From Hydractinia symbiolongicarpus (lineage: Eukaryota > Cnidaria > Hydrozoa > Anthoathecata > Hydractiniidae), in assembly GCF_029227915.1 (NCBI RefSeq), contig NC_079878.1, positions 1,238,001-1,302,000 on the forward strand: a stretch of DNA of 64,000 bases, given 5' to 3'. A program made the position numbers and the translations under genes. Shown one piece after another: positions 14,901 through 26,900 of this stretch. Position 1 is the first letter of the stretch; each line of letters starts with the position of its first letter. The notes beneath the pieces were generated by a model that saw only the letters and a program-made list of their open reading frames with translations, searched no databases and was not told the origin of the DNA.

Positions 14901-17900
14901 TTACAACTAACATCACTAAGTCCAGATTACTCTCGCCCGTTGTTTGATTCTGGACTTGATTCAGAAGAGAACTTTCGTAAATACAATATTAACTTCTCGT
15001 GGCAGCGTCAAAATGTGGCAATGACTCCTCTCTTTGTAGCATCGCAGAGATCTTCTCAAGGAAGTTATAGTTTAACACAGGGCTCTAGTGTGGGTGCTGG
15101 AATGCTAAGAGCAACTCAGAAAACTTTCGACTTCTCGCAAACAAATCAGTCAACTGTTGAGAACTGGATGAATCCTTCTGTACAGGTAAGTTTTAATTTC
15201 TACTTTAAACAGAGAAGGTGAAAAAAAGTATTATTGTGGCTTTTACAAGTAAGATCAAAGGAATTTTAGTATATGTATTTACTACTGGTGGACATAATAG
15301 TTTGGTAATAACACAAAATTGCCAAGAAAATTAGGGGACAAAGCTAAATTCTAGTGAGAAAAAAAAGAAGCTATGATATAGGAAGAATATATCCTGACGG
15401 TTTGTTAAATTTTGACTTTAATTCTGTGCTAGTGACTATTGGATTAAATACAGTAGTTGTGCACACATAAATAGCTTTAATGTTATTCTGCAATTTTTTT
15501 ATTATTAGATATCCTCTCAATCTTTTTCGCCTTCCTCTCCAACATCACCAACATCACTTTTTGCTATGGACAGCTATTCCAAGACAACCTCCGCTGTGGA
15601 TGAGACAGATGCTGGTAGTAGGATTGCTAAAGAAAGAAAAAACGAAATTTTGAGATTAAAACGGAGATTTTTAAAAGACCAAAAAGCAAGAGCAGCTCAA
15701 TTTGCAACTTTGGAAATCAAGCGACAGAAATTACGAGAAGCAGCTAAAGAAAGGCAAAAGGCAGCTAGAGATCGGAAAGTAATCATGTTAATACAAATTA
15801 TATTTTTGTTATTAAACCAGGAGAAGATATCCACTAGGCAGTACTTTGTTTTCTGCTCTCTTAAAGTTTTATTGATTAAGTTTTTTGTTTGGTAATCTTA
15901 TATTTTTTGTCATTTCTTGTGATTTAAGATGTCAATAATAAAAATTAGTGGTTAGACAAGATGATAGAATCTTTTTCTTTTCGTTCATTTAAAATATATA
16001 TTATGAATTAATGTATTTATTACTGTATTTTATACTTTATACTTTTACTGCCGTTTGTTTTTTCTCATCAGGTTGTTATGTATCGAAAATATAGAGTTGG
16101 AGAGCTCCCTGATATCCAAATTAATCATTCCGAGTTGATCGTGCCACTACAAGCCTTAGCACAACTGGATAGCAAAATAGCACAAAAACTGTTCAGCACT
16201 TTATTTTCAGCTATTGTGTCAAAACTACCAGAAAAGCTTTCAGATGCTGTTGTGCAAAAAGCCTATGTAGACATTCAAGATTCACTTGATAGTATGATGA
16301 AGTTATCGACCAGCAACAATCCAGCATTTGCATATGCAATTGAAAATATCTGCTATGAAAACAAACGCTTTAAACTGGATCCTCAGGTGATCAGTAATGT
16401 GAGCGTAGTTAGTGTGCAACAACCAGTTGGTATTTTGTTGTTGGAAAAACAGTTGCTAAGCAACATAGAAACTAACGTTGAACCAAAAAGAAAGAGAATG
16501 CGAGGTGCAGTGAAGACAGAGGATGTTCGCGCATGGTTGGAGTTAGCGAAAGTATACGAATCTATAGAAGATTATGATTTTTTACGAAGCATCTTCTCCA
16601 GTTGCATATCGAAAGCAGACATAACAAGAAATGCTTTAGCATCAGAAGCGCAAAATGATTTTGAAACTGCACTCTCTTTATACAGAGAGGTATTACTTTT
16701 AATGTCCTGCTGTAAAGTTACTTTCCTTCTTTTGGTATTGCATTGCATACCCATATTTAACCATTTTTCTTTTCAATGTTACCAGATGCTACTTTTCCCA
16801 TCAATTTTCTTTTGCTGAGAATCTATATGCTAATTCAAAATCAAATTTAGTTTCATGTAAAAAACATTGCCATGTTAACTACTCCTGCAATCTTCTTTTG
16901 GTATTGCATGTGTTTACGCTATAACAGATTGTGTTATTGTTTTTGTGTGTTAATGTAAACAGGCGTCCAGCAAAGATTGGGAAGACAGTCCAACAGAAGA
17001 AGAAGAAGAATACTGGGACACAGCACGTTTGAGGGTAGGTGATTTTAAGTATTGTCGGTGAGAATTTGTTAAAATTTTAATAAGTTGAAGTGGTGTGTGC
17101 TTTTGAAACAAATTTATGTAGGGTACAACATTTTCTAATTCAAGAGTTGTTAATAGATTTTTTTTTCTTAGTGTTATGAACGTTTAAGTAAATGGACAAA
17201 CTTGAATAGGTTTACTGTAAAATCGATTGAACAAATCATTGATGACAATAATCCAGTTGATGTGATGAAAATATGGGAGGATGAAGTACTGCAGGTTTGT
17301 GTTCATTGTTTGTTTCTTTATCACTGCAGACTTTAAACGCTTGGTGCAGTATAAATTTTGTAGGTAAGGAATTTGAATTTGACGTTAAAATTTGTGTCTT
17401 TTAAATAATTTGACTGCAGGATTCAACTACAGGATTGTTTTAACTTCTTTGTTGCATGTTTAGGAAACATACCTCCCATGTTATATAAAAAGCAACATAA
17501 AGTTACTGTGCCAGGGGAACCTAGATGAAGTGCATGAGGATTTTCAAGGTTTTGTTGAGAAATCTTTGAAACAGAGTGAAGCTAAGGAACACTTGCAGGT
17601 AAAAAGAGAAGTCTTGCACAACTGGCTTTTTTAGTATTTAATATATCAAATTGTCTGTATTACAAAACTCGTTCGTTCGTTCCTTCATTTATTTATTCAG
17701 TTTTTTTTTAGCAATTTTAGTTGTATAATTCTTAATGAGGAATATTTAACATTTTGTTTTTGTAGACACATTATTGTGATGAACTTGCACTTCTAAATAT
17801 CTTCAATAACAGCTATGGTGGAGCACAGCACTACCTTAATATCAGCGTGCAAAGATTTTTAGATGTAAGTTCTCTCTCTCTGGTGATTTATATCAATGCA

Positions 17901-20900
17901 GGTATTATGCCACAGATGTAGGAGTTTATTCTTTCTGTAATAACAAACCCAAATTAAGGGCCATTGCTGTCCCAATCAACCAAATTGCCTTCTAAATTAA
18001 CTTTAAATTAGGTCTTGATGATTGTTTTTTATCCTAAGTTGATATCTCCATCCATTACCTAACTGATACAAAAAATCAGTTAGTATGAAAAAATCCGATG
18101 ATTTGATTAGTTTACGGTTTATTTTAACAAGTCTTTTTTATGAAGCCATACTAACTAGTCTGTGCCCTTGGTCAGGGCACCGACCTCGCTATCTTGAACT
18201 GTATTTTTTTGGGCTTTTTTTCTTGGGCTTTGCATTTCACTGTACAACATGAAAACCGGTCAGTATCCGTTTAATAAAGGGAGTTATACAAATAAAGCAT
18301 CACGCTAGATTTAAGTCAATTGAAGTTCATATGACGTGCAGCTGCTTGGTATAGACATGTGATCACTAAAAATTTCGTTCTTTAAGGTGATTACTCTGTA
18401 GCAGCTGCTATCTTTTCATGTAATTTTTGTCTGCAATGGATGTAAACTTCTTTGCCTTCTACACCTTAGGAATGGTCGCACATGAGCAGTTTAATTACCA
18501 CAACTAGACATGCAAAGCTGCAAAGGCTGCAGAAAATTGTGGAAATGGAAGAGTTTATAAAACTCATGTCAAGTCAGGGTAAGTCATGTGTTTGTGTACT
18601 ATGTAATATACTTCTTCTTTTTTTCTATCACAATCTCTGATTAATACTTTTTATCAAGGTCAGGATTATATATTGTTTCTGCAACTTCTTAAAATTTACA
18701 TCGTTACTCACAACAAAGTTTTTTTTATTTTTTAGAAACAAATATTGTATGTTGAATGATCATTTTTTAAAAATATAAACATTCATGTTTTAATACCCTA
18801 CACGATTTTTTTTCAAGCAAATGAACTGAATAGCTATTAGGCAACTTTAATAACTTCTTTGGATAACTTATTTATTGCACGCTTCAGTTTATTTTTACCA
18901 AAATCCTAAAAATCTTCTAGTTGAGAAAAGGATCAGGATTAAAACTTACCAATGCACTGATATAATGGTGTTAAATAATAGACTGGTGTGTGTTCAAGTG
19001 CGAATGTCAGGCTAGTTATTTGTGAAAGTAGAATTGGAAATATTTTTCTCCTAGATTGTCAGGAAGTTGACAAAGTAATATCACTCTTGTCAGCATGGTC
19101 ACAACGTTTACCTGATGAACGTCTTCATTCAACACTTGTATGGGATGATGTCATTCTGAACAGGTATATTTTATTGTTAATTTTAGAAATAAAAAAGGAC
19201 TAATAGTTTCATAAAGCCGTCAAATTTCCATTTGTTGTTTTTCTGTTATGGCGATATAGTGATAACTGACCACTGAGGACTTATGGGGGACGTTTCGGAC
19301 AACTTTTTCTCACAGAAAGAACCTTTACTTCCTTTTGGTGAATTTTCTTTACTTTTTTTAGAAATGCAACTTGTTCATCTGTTTGAAACAGCTTTCTTCA
19401 CTTGCTACATGTCAAATATTTTTTGAGGCTATAATGTCTTGTTCATCTGTTTGAAACAACTTTCTTCACTTGCTACATTTCAAATATTTTTTGAGGTTAT
19501 AATGTCTTGTTCATCTGTTTGAAACAACTTTCTTCACTTGCTACACGTCAAACATTTTTTGAGGCTATAATGTCTTGTTCATCTGTTTGAAACAGCTTTC
19601 TTCACTTGCTACATGTCAAACATTTTTTGAGGTTATAATGTCTTATATAATCAAACAATATTGCAATCAATTCAATTTGTGACCTGTAGCATGATAGAAT
19701 TTGTGCACGATCAAACTTTAGAATATATATTTGATGTTAGCAGGATCAATGTCCTGTAGTAGTAATAGTTCAAATATTAAATAGTGTTTCATAAAAGAAA
19801 AATGTTTGTTTATGGGAAGATAAAATTGCAAGTCAAATATAAGGTAACAGTTCTTCGAATTATGCTTGTAAATGGTAGGACAAGTAACGCAAGTAATTTT
19901 TTTTGATCCAGTAAGTGTGTAAAGGTTTTTCTGATTATGCCTACATTTTCTATTTTATAGATGTTCCTTTATTCGAAAAATGAAATCCAATTTTCAAGAC
20001 AATAGGTAAGCTAGTTTATATATAATATTTTTTTTTAGGAACTGGGAGTTTGTGAAATTTATTAAAATACTTTAAAGTTATGTACATGAGAGTTACACTT
20101 TGCCCAATGTGACGTGAAATCAGTTCAGTGACGTGAAATCAATTAATTCTTTGTTGAGAAACCCTGAATATTTTAAATGTTGCCCCCAAAGTAAATAAAT
20201 TCGACTTCTGCTTAGAAAAAAGAAGTACGTGTTCACACTGGGTGTGAAAATCTCATGTACACACCAGAGTAAAACTTGCTTGAATTGAGTACTATTTTCA
20301 GTGTAAAGATGGCTGGGAATTTTAAAAGTTTAGCTGGAGATTTCACTTTACTTGGGGATCATAGTGAAGCATTTATATAATTTAGTTTTTTATTTTGAAA
20401 TTAACCACAATAGCCAGTGTTTTATAAACAGACGAAAACAAACCCAAGGGTAAAAATATGAATTGGAAATTATATTGAAAATACAGTTTTAGTGATTATT
20501 TCCGGGACTTCTATCATTTACACTAAAAAGGAAAATGTTTTTGTTTTTAATTTTAGACACTTTCCTTGTGTCACTGCATTTTTACTTTCAATAACAAGTC
20601 TTTAAATTTCAATTATTGACAACGCCCTGCCCAAGTTGGAAACAATGGTTGTGTGAAACAAATTTAAAAATTCAGTTATTGAAAATTTATTAAAAAACAT
20701 TTCGCATTTTTTCCAATAAACGCCCCCTCTCTTTAAAACACCCCTCTTTAATAAACGCCCCCTCTAAATGCAATAGTAAGTAATATAACTTTTTTATAAT
20801 ATAACTTTTTTTTAAACGCCCCCCCCCCTAGTTTGATGAAAGGCGTTTATTTGAAAACCCCTTTGAACCTACTGATTCGGACGTTGAAGATGGCAATATT

Positions 20901-23900
20901 TTAAAGAATTTAATTGACTTTGATGAAGAAGAAGATGAATACATTGTAAATACTGAGGATATATAAAAAATATACATGTCAAAAAATATTTTTGTAAATA
21001 AACGCCCCTTTTTTATTAACGCCCCCTAAAAATTTTAATAAACGCCCAGGGCGTTTTTGGAGAAAATATGGTAGTAAAAAAAAATAACTCTCAGTGTCCT
21101 TGACCTTACATTTCTGGAAAATTAGGTTAATAACCAATTTGTATTTCATGATTTTTACTGCCCCTCAAGTAATATGTGTATGTATACAGAGTTTTTTTTC
21201 TGTTTGTAACCAATCACATCTTATATGTTTTCAGTGACTTTTTAAAGACACTTGATATTGAAGAAGTAAAGAATATTTTAAAAATTGCTGACGTTGCAAG
21301 AAAACAGGTATGTCATTGGCTAACTCATTATACTGTGCCAATAGAAAGGGGGATTAAATAATTGGAGTTCTCATACCATACCATAGATGAAGAATATTGG
21401 AATATGTAAATACTGTTTTGTCACTAAAATGCCTGGTGTTATACATATGTAACAAATAGGAACAGACAAGGCAATAAAATATATGACTTTTTACACTCGC
21501 CCGCTCACAAAGAAATGTATTAGTTTAGATGTTTCCCATAGAGCACATTCACAAATGCCAAATAGCAATCTTAAGCCACTTTTTTTTGTTTGCAACAAAA
21601 ACTTTTTTTGACCAAATTTTGAATTAGCAGGCTGGTAAAAGTAAGGGGTCAATTATACAATTAATTAATCAATTTTCACTCTTCATTTTACCCAGAAACA
21701 AAAAGTTTGCTCACTTTTCCATATTTATCTATTATTTAAAAAAAATAAGAATACTTTTACGAAGAATCAATATGTTAAAAACCCTGGTATAGCATTTTAA
21801 GAATAAATTAGAACCCAACTTGACTTGACCGTTAGGAAAAATAAACTGAGAAGGCCAAGAATCATTTTTTTATTAAAAAGGTTTGCCTCATGTGTTGGCA
21901 TTGTATAGTTTTGAACGTAAGAAAATTATTTTTTAGGGAAATTATGCTGTAGCATGTCAATATCTTCGCGATTCATCTGAAGCAACTCTTGATGTAAGTC
22001 AAATTTTATTACCAGATAGTTTTTTTAAAGTTTACCAAATTAATTTTGGAGAATTCCAAATTGAATTTAGTTTCCATAGTGAAGTACAAATAAAAAATGA
22101 AACTAATAAATAATAATAAAAGAAGATCAAATAATAAGAAAGAATGTCTTAACAATAATAGAAAATTTTATTCTGATCTAAAGAGTATTCAATCCATTTT
22201 AACGTATTGTTGTTGGTTGTCAATATATAGCTGTATGCACGTTGTTACAGCTTTCTTTTAACAAGTTATGTTTACATTTCTTTGGCGTTTTATCGTATTC
22301 CGTTAGCTGTTTTATCGTGTTTTATCGTGCAATAAAGGGCGATGAAAAATTATCACGTAATTATTTTATTTCAGAAGAAATAAAAGTTAAATTGCAAAAA
22401 AACATTTAGTATCAATATTTTTTTTGGATTATTTGCATAGTTTCAGTGTAGAAGTTAAGATTTTAGACAATCTTTTTAAAATCTTACATGGCTTGATTGT
22501 TGTTAAATAATTCTTTCTTTTTTAGCATTTTTCATCTTCCAACTTACAACTGATTTGGCGCCATATTTATGTGAAAATACATTGCGACAAAGTAAAGATG
22601 TTTCAAAGAAATGTTAAAACTAATATTTGTGCACTTGTTTCTGCAATGAATCATCTTGGTAAGAAGTACAACTGTGGACAGAAATATTGAAACAAGACAG
22701 TTTTTTTGTTATTTTTTAATTATTGGGAAAAGCGTCGAATAGCCAATATTCTGCAGCTAGCAGGCTCCACAACTGAATGTTTTGTACACGCATAAGCCGA
22801 GGCAACAGTGTTTAAAATTTACTAGCCGCAATTTCTAATACGCCAGCACAGCGTAATAAACAAAGTCTGGCCCACGATAGCCCTCTGAAATTCTGACATC
22901 AACAGTTTGTATATTTCTAGAGTTTAAGATTTGAGTGAACTTTGACAAGTTTAAAATGCAATGTAATTATTTGTGGTGGATGACTTCGAAATTAGCTTAC
23001 TTGTTTCAATATATTTGTGTATGGTTGTAGGTTTTCTAAAATTCTAAATTTCAGTTTTTATATTTTTTGAAATAAAAAGTTAATAAAAAAAGTAAATAAA
23101 TTTTATTTGTGTTTTAAATTTTATTAAGAAGTTCAAAAAGTTTCAGCAGATAAAATTTCAACAAAAAAGTTAAAAAATATTTTTGCCAACATTTTCAACA
23201 AAAGAACTTCTAGACAAAACTTATGAAGTGAGAAGTATTTGTGGACCTGAAAGTGTGGTGCATGTAACAAAAACGTCAATGATGCAAAAGACAGACAATA
23301 TTGTAATGGACTGAGTAAAAAAAAATGATCTTGCAGTTTGAAAAAAAATTTTTTTTTTAAAAAAGAATGATCTATTGTTTATGTAAGTCAAGAAAGGAAA
23401 ATTTTAATTTTATAGAATTTTGAATGGAAATATCATTAAGCAAGGTGGAAGTTAGGACTGTTTCAAAATTTTGTCCACCATGTGTCTTAATGAACTGCAA
23501 AGTCCGCCTTTAATTTTTCCTATTTTACAATCCAAAAGTCTATTTTAAGGACTTATGGACATTATCATACTAAAAATAAGTAAAAATCGATGATTATTAA
23601 AAATAGTTCAGCTGACAGTTTTTTAGCATTCAACGTAGCAACTCTATGACTCTTCCACAAACGACACCAAACTTGGACTTTCCAAATAATGCTTGCAACT
23701 ACTGGTGTTTTTAATTCCTAAGTAAAGCCTACTGAATGCAGTATGTTGGTCAAACACTGTTTGGTTATTCTCATAGTTAGGGAAAATGTGTGCAGGTTAA
23801 AGATATAAAATTTTTGTTGTTTTCATTTGTTCTATATTTTCTCAGACAATTCACAAAAGGATGCGTGCAAAGATGATAAGATGAATGTAAAGCAAAAATT

Positions 23901-26900
23901 ATTGGAATACAAAACATGGAAAAGTATGATTACGTGTTTACAAACCTGCGGTAGGTGTTGAATTCATTTCTTTTTTTAGTTTTCATTTATTTTTTCTTAG
24001 TTCAATCGTACCCTTGTTTTCTTGAGAACTTTCTTTGGAGGGGGTTTCTGCAATAAAGAATTTAGATTTTGTTTTCTCTGCTTTTCAAGACATTGTGAAA
24101 TGTCCAGAACGAATCCATGATAAAGAGTTAAATTTCATACAGCAGGGAAATTTTTTATAGTCAAGGCTTCATTGATTATATCTAGTCATAAAAAAATAAT
24201 AATATCGCAACCGTAAATGAAAGCCCTACTTCTGCTTAGAATTTGTAAAAATGAAATACCTCTGCTTAGAATTTGTAAAAATAAATTGTATTTTTTGTAG
24301 ATCAAGAAGATGCAAAAAGATTGATCCAAGAGAACATCTCTAAGTTAACTGCTCTGACAGGCATTTCAACAGATAAAAATGCTGTATGCATTTGTTTTAT
24401 ATAATATATTAAATGATACTCAAATCTACACCCGTCGCAAAAACGCCCCTGTCCTTTTTACACGCCCCTCTTCTTTTTTTAAAAAAGGTGACTTCTTGGA
24501 GCAGTATTTGTTTTTATTTAATAACTAAAGCTTTTCTTTTTTTATAAACCAATGTTTATTAAAAACGTAATGTACTATTTTGGTGATAAATAGTTGGCTT
24601 CTGAAAAAAATCTTCAAACGAGCACCTTACCCAGAAAAGACTTCTTCCACCTAAAACTTTTGCAATAGTTAAAAATCATTTTATTCATTCGACGAATAGA
24701 ATAGCTTAACTACCCCTACAATTAAGATTCAACATTCAGTAACTTTTTTCCATGTTTAGTAGTCACTTACAGCATTTTAGGTCTCATCACATTACCTTTT
24801 TTACTTGATGACTCTTCAAAGATTTTGTGCTTGAAATTAAAGAAATTGCGTATTCAGTAAATTTCACAAAACCACCAATTTTCTATACAAGCAAGTAAAG
24901 ACAAAGTATTGATTTATTTAAAAAGAAATATTTATTTCGCACGAAAAAGGTTTTTATAAGATTTTATTCCAACCTACCAAATTTAGTGATACATTCCATC
25001 ATTTCTTCATAGTGTGTTGCAAGATTGCATGAACATTGCCAGAGTGCACTTGAGCTGGCTATCACGTGCTCAAACAGATTAGATGAAGCACAACCAACCA
25101 CAAGGTAAGAGACTGTTATAAAAAAGGAATGACTGTTGTTAGTTTAATTTCAAAGTTTCATTATCAGCACTCTCCCTCAGAGGGTGTGAAAAGTGAAGTG
25201 TTGTTATTGTTTGATTTGAAGGTTTGCAGGAGAAGAGACCCCAATTTTAGCTCACTACTTAATGAAAGTTTTTTTATTTTTGTTAATCGTTATGTATTGG
25301 TTACAATTTGGTATATCAATTCGCCAGTCGTTGGAGAATACTTTTTTAAATGATTCGTTGTACTTCAGCAAAAAGAATTTTATTCTCAGGAAACAATTTG
25401 CCTGAACTGCTAGAAAAGCAGGGAAGTTTGTAACAACATCACTTCTTCAACTAGTGTGGAAAACCAACTCGATCGATGCTGCATTTTTTTGAAGCCCTCG
25501 TAAAATGCTATGACCTATGTTTTTATGTAGGGACTTTCAAGTGAGAGCATTGATGAAAATGGTTGATTTCTGTGATGACAGACTGAAAGGAGAAGGTTCA
25601 CCATTGTCTCTTATGTCTGTAATTAAGTCGAACGTAAAAAATGATATGCAGTATATGATTGAGTGTACTTGAAATTCTGTTTAGTTGTCAACCATCACCC
25701 TCAGTTGTTCATACCATTTGTATATTTCTTCTAGATGACAAAGACACAAAAGAAAATTGTGGACACGCTGACACCATCATTCGAAATCTATTGAAAGCAA
25801 TGAAGTTGAATTCTGAGAAAGCTCGTCTTCGATTTCCGAGACTGTTACAACTTATCGATGTATACAAAGACACGAGAGAAGTGTTCCTGAAACAGGTTAA
25901 AAATTATAACTTTTGATGTTTTTTAAAGAGGACTGTTAGATAGTATGATCTGGTCCACTTGTTTCAACATGTTTTACCGATCGTAATAGACATTACAATT
26001 GTCCATATCTTTCCATTTTGATGTAGGTTTTATTCTCCTGCTATGTTTTGTTGAATTCAATTCTTCTTTGGGTAGTTTTTATTTGTTTCTTCATTTTCAA
26101 AAATCTTTCAAAAAATACAATTTTTTTTTTCAGTCAGGACAAGTTCCATGTTGGATGTTTTTAGCATGGATTAATCAGATAGTTGCCTTGATTGATAAAT
26201 CTGCACAAAGCAGTTTGGTGACCATTCTAAATGCTATTGCTCGTGCCTACCCCCAGGCGTTGATGTATCCCTTGAGAGTTAGTAGTGATCAATATCACTT
26301 CACGAATGATTCTGACGGAAAAAAAAGAAAGGATTATTTTACCAGGTTTGATTTTAAGCTGACTTTAATTTAAAGTGATATAAATTAAAAGAATTGTTCA
26401 CTCGCAGTGCATTTTAGCGTTTCGTACAATTTTATAATCTTTCAGTGTGTATCTAACCAAATAACCTTAGATCTTACGCCCGTGTCTATTGTAAACATTG
26501 ACAAATTCAAAGCACGTGTTTTGTATCAAAAATGCGTTTATAACTATTTGTGGGAACAGTAGAGTTACCTTTCCAATTATTTTGTTTTAGAATGTAGTAC
26601 AAGTCTACGTTTCTTTTATAGGTTGCAAGCACATGTCACTTCGCCGCTTTTGGAGCCATTTGCTGATTCATTAGGACAACTTACTAACCCTACTCATGTG
26701 TTCAAGGTATTTTTGTTGTTACGAATCACGTATTTGTCCCTTGATGGAATATTACTCCAAATTCTTAGAAATTAACTTTTGGGTAGATTTTTATAGAATG
26801 GAACTAAATTTATCTTTTGGTTCTGAAAATTTTTAAAATTGTAATTTTAAGGCAGCTGTATTAAACCTAGAAATGTTACAACAAAAATTAGAGAAGCCGA

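Noticed and set aside
19370-19641. CRISPR-like regular array
   Set aside because: Units are contiguous with no unique spacers, in an animal intron; it is a minisatellite.
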